Below, in pieces: positions 7,933 through 17,343 of a DNA stretch of 38,396 nucleotides. This DNA comes from Firmicutes bacterium UBA911 (GTDB lineage Bacteria; Bacillota; Desulfotomaculia; Desulfotomaculales; Desulforudaceae). Every line of letters starts with the position of its first letter. The stretch's first letter is position 1. The position numbers were made by a program, and so were the translations under genes. The stretch covers positions 1 to 38,396 of the forward strand of contig DBEH01000017.1 in NCBI GenBank assembly GCA_002294005.1. Reading direction: 5' to 3'. Under the pieces are notes generated by a model. The model was given only the letters and a program-made list of their open reading frames with translations, ran no database searches and had not been told where the DNA came from.

Positions 7933-9069
7933 GTGAGCGTGCGCGTGGAGAGGGCGGAATTCAAAGAATTCAAGCGGCTGGTGGTCAAGGTCGGCACCAG
8001 TTCGCTGACGCATGAGACCGGCAAGTTGAACCTCGCCGCCATTGAGCTGCTGGTGCGGCAACTGGCCGACCTGCACAACCAGGGCCGGGAAGTGATCCTG
8101 GTCACCTCGGGTGCCATCGGGGCCGGGGCCGGCAAACTCGGGCTCCGGCGGGGACCCCGTACCATTCCCGAAAAACAGGCTTGCGCCGCAGTGGGACAGG
8201 GAGTATTGCTGCACATGTACGAGAAGTTCCTGGCCGAGTACGGCATCACCGCCGGCCAAGTTCTGCTCACCAGGGAGGACTTTTCGATCCGGCGGCGCTT
8301 CTTAAACGCCCGGAACACCCTCGTCAGCCTGCTGCAATTCGGGGTGGTGCCGATCATCAATGAAAACGACACGGTGGCCGTGGACGAAATCAAACTTGGC
8401 GACAACGACCACCTGGCCGCCCTGGTGGCCGGGCTCATGGATGCCGACCTCTTGCTGCTGCTCACCGACACCGACGGCCTGTACACCAGCGATCCCCGCA
8501 ACGACCCGGAAGCCCGCCTGATTCACCGGGTGGACGAGGTCACCCCGGACATCGAGAAGCTGGCGGGAACCGCCGGCAGCCGGCACGGCACCGGCGGGAT
8601 GATCACCAAGCTGCAGGCGGCCCGGATCGCCACCCACTCGGGAGTGGTCACGGCCATCGCCCGGTGTTCGATGGAGAACGTGATTCGCCGCGTCCTGGAA
8701 GGGGATGAAATCGGCACCGTTTTCCAGGCGGTACCGCGCCGCATGGAGATGCGCAAACAGTGGATCGCGTATGGCGCTTCGGTGGCCGGGAAGATCACGG
8801 TGGACGCCGGCGCGGCGCAGGCCCTGCGTGAAAAGGGCAAAAGTCTCTTGCCTTCAGGGGTGGTGGCGGTGGAAGGCCGGTTTGGAATGGGCCAGATGGT
8901 CAGCATTGTCGATCCGGCCGGGACGGAGATCGCCCGGGGCTTGGCCAACTACTCGGCCGCGGAGATCGAGCGCATCAAGGGCTGCAAGACCACCGCCGTG
9001 CCCGAGATTCTCGGCTACCGGCACTTTGACGAGGTTGTGCACCGGAACAACATGGTGATTGAGCTTTAG
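7933..9069 (+). CDS. proB: Glutamate 5-kinase
   Basis: Phosphorylates glutamate to gamma-glutamyl phosphate, the first step of proline synthesis. It has an N-terminal amino-acid kinase domain (about 1-260), with VVKVGTSSLT at the phosphate-binding start, SGAIGAG, and the NENDTVAVDEIKLGDND substrate loop. A C-terminal PUA domain lies at about 280-365. At 378 aa it is the full two-domain length. The start is GTG; several GTG codons follow closely, so it may shift by a few codons. proA, which normally follows, is absent: the next gene encodes a HIT protein, so the second enzyme must be encoded elsewhere or be missing. Confidence 0.95.
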   Translation: MSVRVERAEFKEFKRLVVKVGTSSLTHETGKLNLAAIELLVRQLADLHNQGREVILVTSGAIGAGAGKLGLRRGPRTIPEKQACAAVGQGVLLHMYEKFLAEYGITAGQVLLTREDFSIRRRFLNARNTLVSLLQFGVVPIINENDTVAVDEIKLGDNDHLAALVAGLMDADLLLLLTDTDGLYTSDPRNDPEARLIHRVDEVTPDIEKLAGTAGSRHGTGGMITKLQAARIATHSGVVTAIARCSMENVIRRVLEGDEIGTVFQAVPRRMEMRKQWIAYGASVAGKITVDAGAAQALREKGKSLLPSGVVAVEGRFGMGQMVSIVDPAGTEIARGLANYSAAEIERIKGCKTTAVPEILGYRHFDEVVHRNNMVIEL

Positions 9070-9143
9070 GAGGCTCGGCCCGGCCTTGTCAATCAACGCG
9101 GGCGGCCCTGATGGATGGGATTTTGGACGGAGGTGTAAGGCTA

Positions 9144-9659
9144 TTGGATAAACTGTGGGCGCCGTGGCGGAGCCGGTACGTGACCGGGGCGGCGAAAGAC
9201 GCGGACCCGGAATGCATCTTCTGCGAGAAACTGCATGACGATCCGGAGCGGGACGCTTCGAACTACCTTCTCACCCGGACCGGGAACTGCTTTGTCATTC
9301 TTAATCTTTTCCCCTACAACAACGGCCATTTGCTCGTCGCTCCGAAGCGGCACGCGGGGGACATCGAGGAACTGGCCGCCCAGGAGATGCTGGAACTGTT
9401 CGAAGTGACGCGGTGGATGGTGGAGATCTTGCGCCGGGCCTTCCAGCCGGACGGGTTCAACATCGGGATTAACGTGGGCCGCGTGGCCGGCGCTGGCATC
9501 CCGGGACACTTCCATATACATATTGTGCCGCGGTGGAACGGGGATACGAATTTTATGCCGGTGCTCGGGGACGTCAAGGTGATCTCCGAGGCGCTCGACG
9601 ACTCCTACCGGAAACTGCGCGCCGCCCTGGAGGAAACAGAAGCGGAGAGGGACCAATAA
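9144..9659 (+). CDS. HIT-family nucleotide hydrolase/phosphorylase
   Basis: A histidine-triad protein expected to split nucleoside phosphates such as diadenosine polyphosphates or adenylylated compounds. The triad is HFHIHIVPRW, and a Cys pair (CIFC) near the N-terminus probably binds zinc. I chose TTG at 9144 because GGAGGT lies nine bases upstream and the product then begins MDKLWAPWRSRY, as is usual for this branch; an in-frame ATG at 9111 lacks such a site. It has 171 aa. It sits where proA would be expected between proB and nadD. The exact substrate cannot be read from the sequence. Confidence 0.88.
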   Translation: MDKLWAPWRSRYVTGAAKDADPECIFCEKLHDDPERDASNYLLTRTGNCFVILNLFPYNNGHLLVAPKRHAGDIEELAAQEMLELFEVTRWMVEILRRAFQPDGFNIGINVGRVAGAGIPGHFHIHIVPRWNGDTNFMPVLGDVKVISEALDDSYRKLRAALEETEAERDQ

Positions 9660-9755
9660 GCGAGGTTGATCGGTTGCGGGGTGCGCTGAGGCAGATCCGC
9701 GACAGGGCCCTAGAGGTGCTATAATAACCTCGGACGCCCCAATTATCGAAAACGC

Positions 9756-9784
9756 TTGCATTTTCCGGGATTAACCATTATAAT
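9756..9784 (+). promoter_or_regulatory. Promoter of nadD
   Basis: TTGCAT at 9756-9761 and a perfect TATAAT at 9779-9784 with a 17-base spacer, 33 bases upstream of the nadD start. The -35 box is only a partial match. Confidence 0.5.
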
Positions 9785-9817
9785 TGTCTCAACCCAATCC
9801 GGTTCGAGGTATTGATT

Positions 9818-10417
9818 ATGAAATTGGGAGTAATGGGCGGGACCTTCGATCCCGTTCATTACGGGCATCTGGTGGTGGCCGAGGGTGTCCGTTACGAATA
9901 CCGGTTGGACAAAGTGATCTTTGTTCCTGCCGGGCGGCCCCCGCATAAAAGGGACCGCCCGATCTCCGGTTCCGAACACCGCCTGGCTGTTATGGCCCTG
10001 GCCATTGCTTCAAACCCCTTTTTCGAAGTATCGGATCTGGAAATAAAGCGGCCGGGTCTTTCGTATACGTACGACACGATCCGGGAATTGCAGGACGTGT
10101 ACCACCCGGACGCCGTCTACTTTATCACCGGAGCCGACGCGGTACTGGAACTTCTGTCCTGGCGCCGTTTTCCGGAATTGCTGGCGAGATGCCGTTTCAT
10201 CGCCGCCACGCGGCCGGGGTACAACCTGGAAAACCTGACCGTGAGACTCAGCCTGCTGCCCGCCGCCTTGGTGGAGCGGATTGTGGCGTTTGAGGTGCCG
10301 GCCCTGGCGATTTCGTCTTCCGACATCCGGCGCCGGGTGAGCGAGGGGAGACCGATCAAGTACCTGCTGCCGGAAAGCGTCGAAGAGTACGTTTTGAGCA
10401 GCGGCCTTTATCGATAA
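9818..10417 (+). CDS. nadD: Nicotinate-nucleotide adenylyltransferase
   Basis: Joins nicotinate mononucleotide and ATP to form deamido-NAD. The nucleotidyltransferase fold starts with GGTFDPVHYGH, which holds the HxGH ATP site, and ends with the ISSSDIRRR motif. It is 199 aa. The ATG at 9818 has CGAGGT seven bases before it; the in-frame TTG six bases earlier is too close to that site. In related genomes nadD is followed by yqeK (HD phosphatase) and rsfS; here yqeK is missing and an RNA-binding protein gene takes its place. Confidence 0.95.
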   Translation: MKLGVMGGTFDPVHYGHLVVAEGVRYEYRLDKVIFVPAGRPPHKRDRPISGSEHRLAVMALAIASNPFFEVSDLEIKRPGLSYTYDTIRELQDVYHPDAVYFITGADAVLELLSWRRFPELLARCRFIAATRPGYNLENLTVRLSLLPAALVERIVAFEVPALAISSSDIRRRVSEGRPIKYLLPESVEEYVLSSGLYR

Positions 10418-10420
10418 GGA

Positions 10421-10451
10421 TTGCATCAGGAGACATCCTTTTGCAGATAAT
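10421..10451 (+). promoter_or_regulatory. Possible promoter of the RRM gene
   Basis: TTGCAT at 10421-10426 and GATAAT at 10446-10451 with a rather long 19-base spacer. If used, the transcript would start near 10458 and exclude the ATG at 10452 as a start codon. Confidence 0.3.
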
Positions 10452-10475
10452 ATGGAGCAAAGTGAGGTGAGAATA

Positions 10476-10745
10476 TTGGTGCGTACCCTGTACGTAGGTA
10501 ATCTGCCCTGGGGCACGAAGGCCGAAGACCTGGATGAGGCTTTCGGAGCTTACGGCGAAGTGGTTTCCAGTCGCATCATCACTGACCGGCAGACGGGCCG
10601 CTCCCGCGGCTTCGGCTTTGTGGAGGTCAAGGACGAGGATGTCGAGACGATGATCAACGCCATGAACGGAACCGAGTTCGGTGGCCGGATCATCACGGTG
10701 AACGAAGCCCGTGCCAGAGAGGATAACAATGAAAGACGCTTCTAG
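10476..10745 (+). CDS. RRM-type RNA-binding protein
   Basis: A small single-RRM protein, about 89 aa, of the kind found in some bacteria. RNP2 is LYVGNLPW and RNP1 is RGFGFVEV, with the aromatic residues that stack on RNA bases. A short acidic and basic tail (EARAREDNNERRF) follows. AGTGAGGTGA sits just upstream, so the start is TTG 10476 or GTG 10479 rather than the ATG at 10452, which has no ribosome site. Its RNA target is unknown. The position between nadD and rsfS hints at a link to translation, but that is inference. Confidence 0.88.
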   Translation: MVRTLYVGNLPWGTKAEDLDEAFGAYGEVVSSRIITDRQTGRSRGFGFVEVKDEDVETMINAMNGTEFGGRIITVNEARAREDNNERRF

Positions 10746-10796
10746 GGCGTAGAACCCGCTGCGGCATTACAAGACCACCTGCCGAGGAGGAATGGC

Positions 10797-11162
10797 ATGT
10801 CGTTGAGTCCCCGGACCCTGGTTGAAACGGCGGTGCGGGCGGCGGGGGAAAAAAGAGGCGATGACATACGAGCCCTTGATATCAGTGGTCTCACGATATT
10901 GAGCGACTACTTTGTGCTGGTCAGCGGCCGTTCCACCACCCATGTCAGGGCCATCGCCGATCACATCCGGGAGAAGCTTGGCGAGCTGGGTGCAAAGGCA
11001 CCCCGGTCGGAAGGATACCGGGAAGGTCTCTGGATCCTGCTGGACTACGGGGACGTTGTGGTACATGTCTTCACGCAGAGCGAGCGGGACTTTTACAACT
11101 TGGAACGCCTCTGGGGAGACGCACCGGTCGTCCATTTGCCGGCTGGGCTCCAACGCGGATGA
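10797..11162 (+). CDS. rsfS: Ribosome silencing factor RsfS
   Basis: Binds ribosomal protein L14 on the 50S subunit and blocks subunit joining in starvation. It is a full-length RsfS/YbeB/DUF143 protein (121 aa) with LSDYFVLVSGRSTTHVRAIA and the conserved SEGYREGLWILLDYGDVVVHVF segment. The ATG has GAGGAGG six bases upstream. The last codons and the TGA fall inside a sequence that is repeated 71 bases later as the tRNA-Ala promoter, so the C-terminus (LQRG) is encoded by duplicated promoter DNA. Confidence 0.94.
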   Translation: MSLSPRTLVETAVRAAGEKRGDDIRALDISGLTILSDYFVLVSGRSTTHVRAIADHIREKLGELGAKAPRSEGYREGLWILLDYGDVVVHVFTQSERDFYNLERLWGDAPVVHLPAGLQRG

Positions 11163-11260
11163 CCTTTGCATTGTTTGTCTTATACATCTGAATGGCCCGG
11201 GTTGAGGCGTTCCGTGAAATCCAACGCGGTTGACTTTTGCCTTGCTTTGTCTTATACTGG
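11149..11260 (+). repeat. Tandem duplication of the tRNA-Ala promoter
   Basis: TCCAACGCGG followed by TGACCTTTGC at 11149-11190 recurs as TCCAACGCGG followed by TTGACTTTTGC at 11220-11260. Both end in TTTGTCTTATAC. The upstream copy has ATGACC and TATACA with only 16 bases between them, so it looks like a weakened copy. The downstream copy has good promoter hexamers. Confidence 0.75.
11230..11258 (+). promoter_or_regulatory. Promoter of tRNA-Ala
   Basis: TTGACT at 11230-11235, a 17-base spacer and TATACT at 11253-11258. Transcription would start about 5-6 bases before the mature tRNA. Confidence 0.8.
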
Positions 11261-11270
11261 TGTCTGTGAT

Positions 11271-11345
11271 GGGGCTGTGGCGCAGTGGGAGCGCGCTACC
11301 TTGGCATGGTAGAGGCCGCGGGTTCAATCCCCGCCAGCTCCACCA
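11271..11345 (+). tRNA. tRNA-Ala(GGC)
   Basis: A complete cloverleaf. Acceptor GGGGCTG pairs with CAGCTCC, with one G-T pair. The anticodon stem CTACC/GGTAG encloses TTGGCAT, giving anticodon GGC. The T loop is TTCAATC, and CCA is encoded. The strong promoter directly before it and the terminator after it make it a single-gene unit. Confidence 0.95.
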
Positions 11346-11360
11346 TTACGAAAAAGACTT

Positions 11361-11395
11361 AAAGCCTCTCGTCCTGGCCGGGATGGGGGCTTTTT
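11361..11395 (+). terminator. Rho-independent terminator after tRNA-Ala
   Basis: AAAGCC at 11361 pairs with GGCTTT, with further pairing inside the hairpin, and ends in TTTTT. It ends the tRNA transcript ahead of leuS. Confidence 0.7.
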
Positions 11396-11462
11396 CATTT
11401 GAAGGCGCGTTCCGTACGGGAACACCTTTTTGATTTCGACCCGCTTACAGTGGCCGGAATAT

Positions 11463-11520
11463 ATAGAGAGCGAGATACAGGAGTCGGAATACGGAAGATA
11501 GAATACAGGGAGAATATTCT
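11463..11520. repeat. AGAATACAGGAGTC-type AT-rich repeat
   Basis: Units such as GATACAGGAGTCGGAATAC and GATAGAATACAGGGAGAATA precede leuS. They resemble the repeats at 7766-7819 and 36741-36770. The leuS leader shows no T-box signature in these bases. Confidence 0.5.
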
Positions 11521-11539
11521 AATCCAGGAGGTTCGCCGG

Positions 11540-14035
<2,496 letters not shown>

Positions 14036-14043
14036 AACCGCGA

Positions 14044-14105
14044 CGGGGACGGTTCTCTGTCGCAAAACCAAATTTCAGTTAAAAAAAGGGGCCTGGCCCC
14101 TTTTT
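14044..14105. repeat. GGGGACGG and AAAAAGGGGCCTGGCCCC repeats after leuS
   Basis: GGGGACGGTTCTCTGTCGC at 14044-14062 is followed by a near-perfect palindrome at 14083-14105 whose arms AAAAAGGGG and CCCCTTTTT surround CCTGG. The palindrome ends in a T run and could serve as the leuS terminator. It is the same family as at 23-55 and 35485-35507. Confidence 0.65.
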
Positions 14106-14119
14106 CGGAGGTCGCCGAG

Positions 14120-14506
14120 ATGGAAGAAGACAACACGGAATATCGGGACAGCCGAGCCCTGGGCACAGAATCGGCGGAAAGCCACGGCCCCGACCGTGAC
14201 CCGGAACCCGGCGCCGGGCTTGCCGGCGCGCCCACGCCGCGGCAGTTGGACATCCTGGTGTTCCTAAACCTCGTCGGCGAAGCGGACGAGGGCGACATCG
14301 CCTACGGCCTCCGGCTGGCACCTGAAGAATTGGCCCGCGTGCCGGCCGGGTTTCTGGACACCCCCGGTGAGTTCGTAGCCCGCCGGGAACTGGAAGCTCT
14401 GTCCCGCCTGGGGCTGGCCGCCACTGACGGAATCACCTGGGAGTTGACCAACCGGGGAAGAGAAGTGCTCGCAGCCCTGGAGCGCAAGCAGCCCGCAGCG
14501 GAATAA
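14120..14506 (+). CDS. Small winged-helix-like protein, function unknown
   Basis: A 128-aa protein that I do not recognise. The first 38 residues are acidic and low in order. From about residue 39 (TPRQLDILVFLNLVGEADEGDI) to 120 the pattern of helices and the segment RRELEALSRLGLAATDGITWELTNRGREVL resembles a winged helix-turn-helix, so it may bind DNA. The ATG has CGGAGGT about eight bases upstream, directly after the leuS hairpin. It may be read with leuS when the terminator is bypassed. Confidence 0.65.
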   Translation: MEEDNTEYRDSRALGTESAESHGPDRDPEPGAGLAGAPTPRQLDILVFLNLVGEADEGDIAYGLRLAPEELARVPAGFLDTPGEFVARRELEALSRLGLAATDGITWELTNRGREVLAALERKQPAAE

Positions 14507-14517
14507 CCCCCAAAACC

Positions 14518-14542
14518 GCCCGGCGGCAATGTACCGCCGGGC
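14518..14542 (+). terminator. Strong GC hairpin after the winged-helix-like gene
   Basis: GCCCGGCGG and CCGCCGGGC form nine perfect pairs around a seven-base loop, 12 bases after the stop. There is no T run, so intrinsic termination is uncertain. Confidence 0.45.
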
Positions 14543-14575
14543 CAAGCAACCGGGCCGCAAGCAACCCAAGCCACC

Positions 14576-14603
14576 TTGACAATTGCGCGATTCTTGCTAA
14601 AAT
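14576..14603 (+). promoter_or_regulatory. Promoter of tRNA-Thr
   Basis: A perfect TTGACA at 14576-14581, a 16-base spacer and TAAAAT at 14598-14603. It lies 30 bases upstream of the mature tRNA. Confidence 0.65.
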
Positions 14604-14632
14604 AAGAGTCGTTGCCTCTTGAAAACCTCCGG

Positions 14633-14707
14633 GCTGGTGTAGCTCAGCGGCAGAGCAGCTGATTCGTAATCAGCAGGCCGTCGGTTCAAATCCGACCACC
14701 AGCTCCA
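14633..14707 (+). tRNA. tRNA-Thr(CGT)
   Basis: Acceptor GCTGGTG pairs with CACCAGC. The anticodon stem GCTGA/TCAGC encloses TTCGTAA, giving anticodon CGT. The T arm GTCGG/CCGAC has loop TTCAAAT, and CCA is encoded. Confidence 0.95.
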
Positions 14708-14779
14708 TAAGAAGGTTAAACTAGCCAATCAGCCAAAGAGAACAGCTAGAAGCCGGGCCCGAGCGGGCCGGGCCGCGGC

Positions 14780-14932
14780 CTAGAACCGCACACTCGGGTG
14801 CCACCTGTCAAGCGCGCCCAGGAAGATGTGTGCCAGTCCAAAACCCAGGATCATCGCCCCCACACGCCCGCCGATGAGGCGTCCGAGGGCCGAAGCACCG
14901 ACGCCGAGTCCCATTACCGCTTTGCTGGTCAT
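14780..14932 (-). CDS. 50-aa Gly-rich hydrophobic protein, function unknown
   Basis: A short open frame from ATG 14932 to TAG 14780. A GAAGGGTGAC ribosome site directly precedes the start. The product begins MTSKAVMGLGVGASALGRL and contains a glycine-rich hydrophobic stretch (GGRVGAMILGFGLAHIFLGAL) before a short basic end, so it is probably a small membrane protein. Similar short proteins seem familiar from related Clostridia, but I cannot assign a role. It lies alone between tRNA-Thr and the FliK-like gene, on the opposite strand. Confidence 0.6.
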   Translation of the reverse strand: MTSKAVMGLGVGASALGRLIGGRVGAMILGFGLAHIFLGALDRWHPSVRF

Positions 14933-15091
14933 GTCACCCTTCAACGTCGCCCACTCCCTTCAGGTTTGTGTTAGCGTGCCCGGCAAACGGATATCTGATG
15001 CCGGCAAAACGATTGAATAAAGCAGTCAAAGGGAAAGCCTGGATCCGGCGCGAATAAAAACCGGTTAGCAGTATGCGAGGGTGGGCGCGGG

Positions 15092-16039
15092 ATGTTATAC
15101 CCTGTTGGGCCCGCGGCGGACGGCGGTGGCGGCGGGCCGCACCAGTTCCGGGAACTGGCCCCCGGACAGGTTGTCCGGCTGCAACTGGTGGAGCCGGGAT
15201 TGAACGGGGCGATCGTCAGCCTGGACGGCCGGCTTTTCCGGGCGACCGGTGTTCTTCCGGCCCGGCCTGGGGAGCACTTCTGGGCGATGGTGGAAAAGGT
15301 GCAGTCCGAGCAGGTCACGGTCCGGCACCTGGCCCCGCTGGAGGCCGGGAGTTCCGGCCCGTCCGGGAAGGAGTTGCTGCGGGCGCTCGGTCTTCGGCCC
15401 GGGCCGGACACAGAGGCGCTGCTCCGGGAGTTATTGCGCCAGCGGTTGCCCGTGGACCGGGAACTGGTCCTGCGCGTCCTGGCGGCGGGGCGTGACCTGC
15501 CCCAATACGGCGGCAAGGAGCTATGGCCGGTTTTGGCCTGGCTGCAAAAGCTGGAGCTGCCTTTAAGCCAAGGAGCCCTGGCCAAAGTCCTGGCTTACGT
15601 CTTGGACTGGAATCCGGACCCGGACGGGCAGGAACTGCTGAACCGGGGCCGCTCGGAGACCGGGCGGGATGCGGTGCAGGCTTATGCCTTAAACGGCGGG
15701 GAGCGTCTGCAGGGCCAAGTATACCTGGTCTTCCCCGGCGGCGGGCCGGAACCGGATGCCGGCGCAAGGGTCGTACTCCATCTGCGGTCCAGCTTCTTCG
15801 GAGAGTTCTGGGTGAGCCTGGAGCCGGACCATACCGGACTGGGCGGGCGGTTGATCACTCCTGAGGCCCGGTGGGCCGGCCGGTTTCAGGAGGCGGTGCC
15901 GCTGCTGGAAGAACGATTGGCCGGCCTGGGATATCCGGTACGGTCGATAACGGTGGAGATCCGCCGGGTGAGTTCCGTGGCGGAGCTGTCGGCGGGCCTC
16001 GTCAGCCCCGTGTACGTGCCCCTGGACATCCGGGTGTGA
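15092..16039 (+). CDS. FliK-like (hook-length control C-domain) protein
   Basis: A 315-aa protein of weak similarity. The C-terminal third (about 225-300: GARVVLHLRSSFFGEFWVSL, then LEERLAGLGYPVRSITVEI) has the pattern of the FliK/hook-length-control C-terminal domain, which senses hook completion and interacts with FlhB. The middle is Leu-rich and helical (about 95-190). It lies 24 bases upstream of a gene for an FlhB C-domain homologue, as B. subtilis ylqG lies next to ylqH. The pair may modulate type III export, though this is inference. The ATG at 15092 has GAGGGTG about eight bases upstream. Confidence 0.6.
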   Translation: MLYPVGPAADGGGGGPHQFRELAPGQVVRLQLVEPGLNGAIVSLDGRLFRATGVLPARPGEHFWAMVEKVQSEQVTVRHLAPLEAGSSGPSGKELLRALGLRPGPDTEALLRELLRQRLPVDRELVLRVLAAGRDLPQYGGKELWPVLAWLQKLELPLSQGALAKVLAYVLDWNPDPDGQELLNRGRSETGRDAVQAYALNGGERLQGQVYLVFPGGGPEPDAGARVVLHLRSSFFGEFWVSLEPDHTGLGGRLITPEARWAGRFQEAVPLLEERLAGLGYPVRSITVEIRRVSSVAELSAGLVSPVYVPLDIRV

Positions 16040-16063
16040 TCCAAAAAGCGAAGGTGTGAGATT

Positions 16064-16411
16064 GTGGAGCGGGAACGGAACTCCGGCGATGCGCAGGGCC
16101 CGGCCAAGCCCCGGGTGGCGGCGGCACTTGACTACCAGGACGGGCCCGACGCCGTTCCCCGGGTGGTGGCCGTGGGCAAGGGCCTGTTTGCGGCCCGGAT
16201 TGAAGAAGTGGCGCGGTCGTCCGGTGTGCCGGTGTACCGGGATCCGCAGTTGGCCTGGACGTTGGCCGGTCTGGGCCTTGACCGTGAAATCCCAGCGGAG
16301 TTGTACCAAGTGGTGGCGCAAGTAATTGCCTGGGTATATTACCTTGAGGACCAGCAGCCGCTGCCCGGCGGTGCCGGTGGCAAAAGGCCGGAACGGGAGA
16401 GTGACCGATGA
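16064..16411 (+). CDS. FlhB C-terminal-domain homologue (YlqH type)
   Basis: A 115-aa free-standing version of the cytoplasmic domain of the export-gate protein FlhB. It keeps the domain's core pattern VVAVGKGLFAARIEEVARSSG, then VPVYRDPQLAWTLAGLGLDREIP, and the EVAQVIAWVY-type final helix. It lacks the self-cleaving NPTH motif and any membrane segments. The GTG start has AAGGTGTGAG before it. The stop overlaps the rnhA start (ATGA), so the two are coupled. Such proteins can stand in for the FlhB C-domain in B. subtilis; whether this one does is unknown. Confidence 0.8.
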   Translation: MERERNSGDAQGPAKPRVAAALDYQDGPDAVPRVVAVGKGLFAARIEEVARSSGVPVYRDPQLAWTLAGLGLDREIPAELYQVVAQVIAWVYYLEDQQPLPGGAGGKRPERESDR

Positions 16412-16875
16412 TGAATGAAGTGGTGATTTACACCGACGGGGCCTGTTCCGGGAACCCGGGACCCGGAGGCTGGGCCGCCGTGATTCTCGAGGGGGACGCC
16501 CGCCGAGAACTGACCGGGTCGGACCCGAAGACCACCAACCAGCGGATGGAGCTTCTGGCGGCGATCAGAGCGTTGCAGGCGCTGGGGGAAAACCCGCACC
16601 GGGTCACCCTCTTTAGTGACTCGGCTTACCTGGTGAATTGCTTTCGGGACCGGTGGTACGAACGCTGGGAACAAAATGGCTGGGTGAACGCCAAGAAACA
16701 GCCTGTTCTGAACCGGGACCTTTGGGATGAACTGCTGCGTCTCGCCCGGCGGCACCGGGTCAGCTTCCGGAAGATCAAGGGGCACGCCGGTGACGAGTTG
16801 AATGACCGCGCCGACGCGCTGGCCCGGGGGGCTCTTCCCCCCCCGCGGCCGCTGATGCGGCGCCTGACCCGCTGA
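16408..16875 (+). CDS. rnhA: Ribonuclease HI
   Basis: Cuts RNA in RNA-DNA hybrids during replication and repair. All catalytic residues are visible: Asp10 (YTDGACSGNPG), Glu48 (QRMELLAA), Asp71 (FSDSAYLV) and Asp136 (NDRADALA), plus His126 in KGHAGDE. It is 155 aa, the usual length of the E. coli-type enzyme. The ATG overlaps the end of the FlhB-like gene. Confidence 0.96.
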   Translation: MMNEVVIYTDGACSGNPGPGGWAAVILEGDARRELTGSDPKTTNQRMELLAAIRALQALGENPHRVTLFSDSAYLVNCFRDRWYERWEQNGWVNAKKQPVLNRDLWDELLRLARRHRVSFRKIKGHAGDELNDRADALARGALPPPRPLMRRLTR

Positions 16876-16907
16876 CCCGCTTGATCGGCCGTCAGTGGCT
16901 GGCCGAG

Positions 16908-16952
16908 TCCCCATCAATCACCAATCACCGACCATCAACCACCGACCACCGG
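16908..16952. repeat. Low-complexity ATCACCGACC-type repeat
   Basis: Short units ATCAATCACCAATCACCGACC and ATCAACCACCGACCACC follow rnhA in the gap between convergent genes. There is no coding or clear hairpin structure. Confidence 0.5.
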
Positions 16953-16961
16953 TCCGTTCGA

Positions 16962-17207
16962 CTAGTTGCCCGTGTAGCTGGTGCCGTGTATCAGGCGGTA
17001 GATTCCGTCCTCGATTTCCCGGGTGAACTGGGCGCTGATGACCGGTGATCCGGGGACCAGGTCGAACATCACCTCGACCTCGAAATTGTCAAACACAAAG
17101 AGTTCCAGGCGTGACAGCGCGATCACGCCGTTTCGTTGCCTGGCCTGCTCGCGCTCCAGTGCCTCCTCCACCATCCGGTTGATCTCCAACAACGGTATCT
17201 TGATCAT
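16962..17207 (-). CDS. 81-aa conserved-looking hypothetical protein
   Basis: Not recognised. It begins MIKIPLLEINRMVEEALERE, a helix rich in charged residues, followed by beta-like stretches (LELFVFDNFEVEVMFDLVPG) and ends TSYTGN. The ATG at 17207 is preceded by AGGAAGTC; the GTG just upstream is also possible. It has no signal peptide or membrane segment. It converges on rnhA and lies downstream of the FBP aldolase/phosphatase terminator. Confidence 0.6.
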   Translation of the reverse strand: MIKIPLLEINRMVEEALEREQARQRNGVIALSRLELFVFDNFEVEVMFDLVPGSPVISAQFTREIEDGIYRLIHGTSYTGN

Positions 17208-17287
17208 CACTAGGACTTCCTTTCTCAAGAACCAATAGATACGACAAAGCTGACGGCGAAACCCGAGCAAAACGGGGGGCGGACAGG

Positions 17288-17317
17288 AAAAAGCCCGCCC
17301 CGCAGCGGGCGGGCTTT
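17288..17317 (-). terminator. Terminator of the FBP aldolase/phosphatase gene
   Basis: Read on the minus strand, AAAGCCCGCCC pairs with GGGCGGGCTTT, followed by a short T run. It lies about 27 bases past the stop codon at 17344. Confidence 0.85.
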
Positions 17318-17343
17318 GCCGTTCTCGGGTTTGCCTGCCCGGG

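Noticed and set aside
9720..9725. TATAAT after the HIT gene as a promoter
   Set aside because: No -35 hexamer at 16-18 bases; the better promoter for nadD is at 9756-9784.
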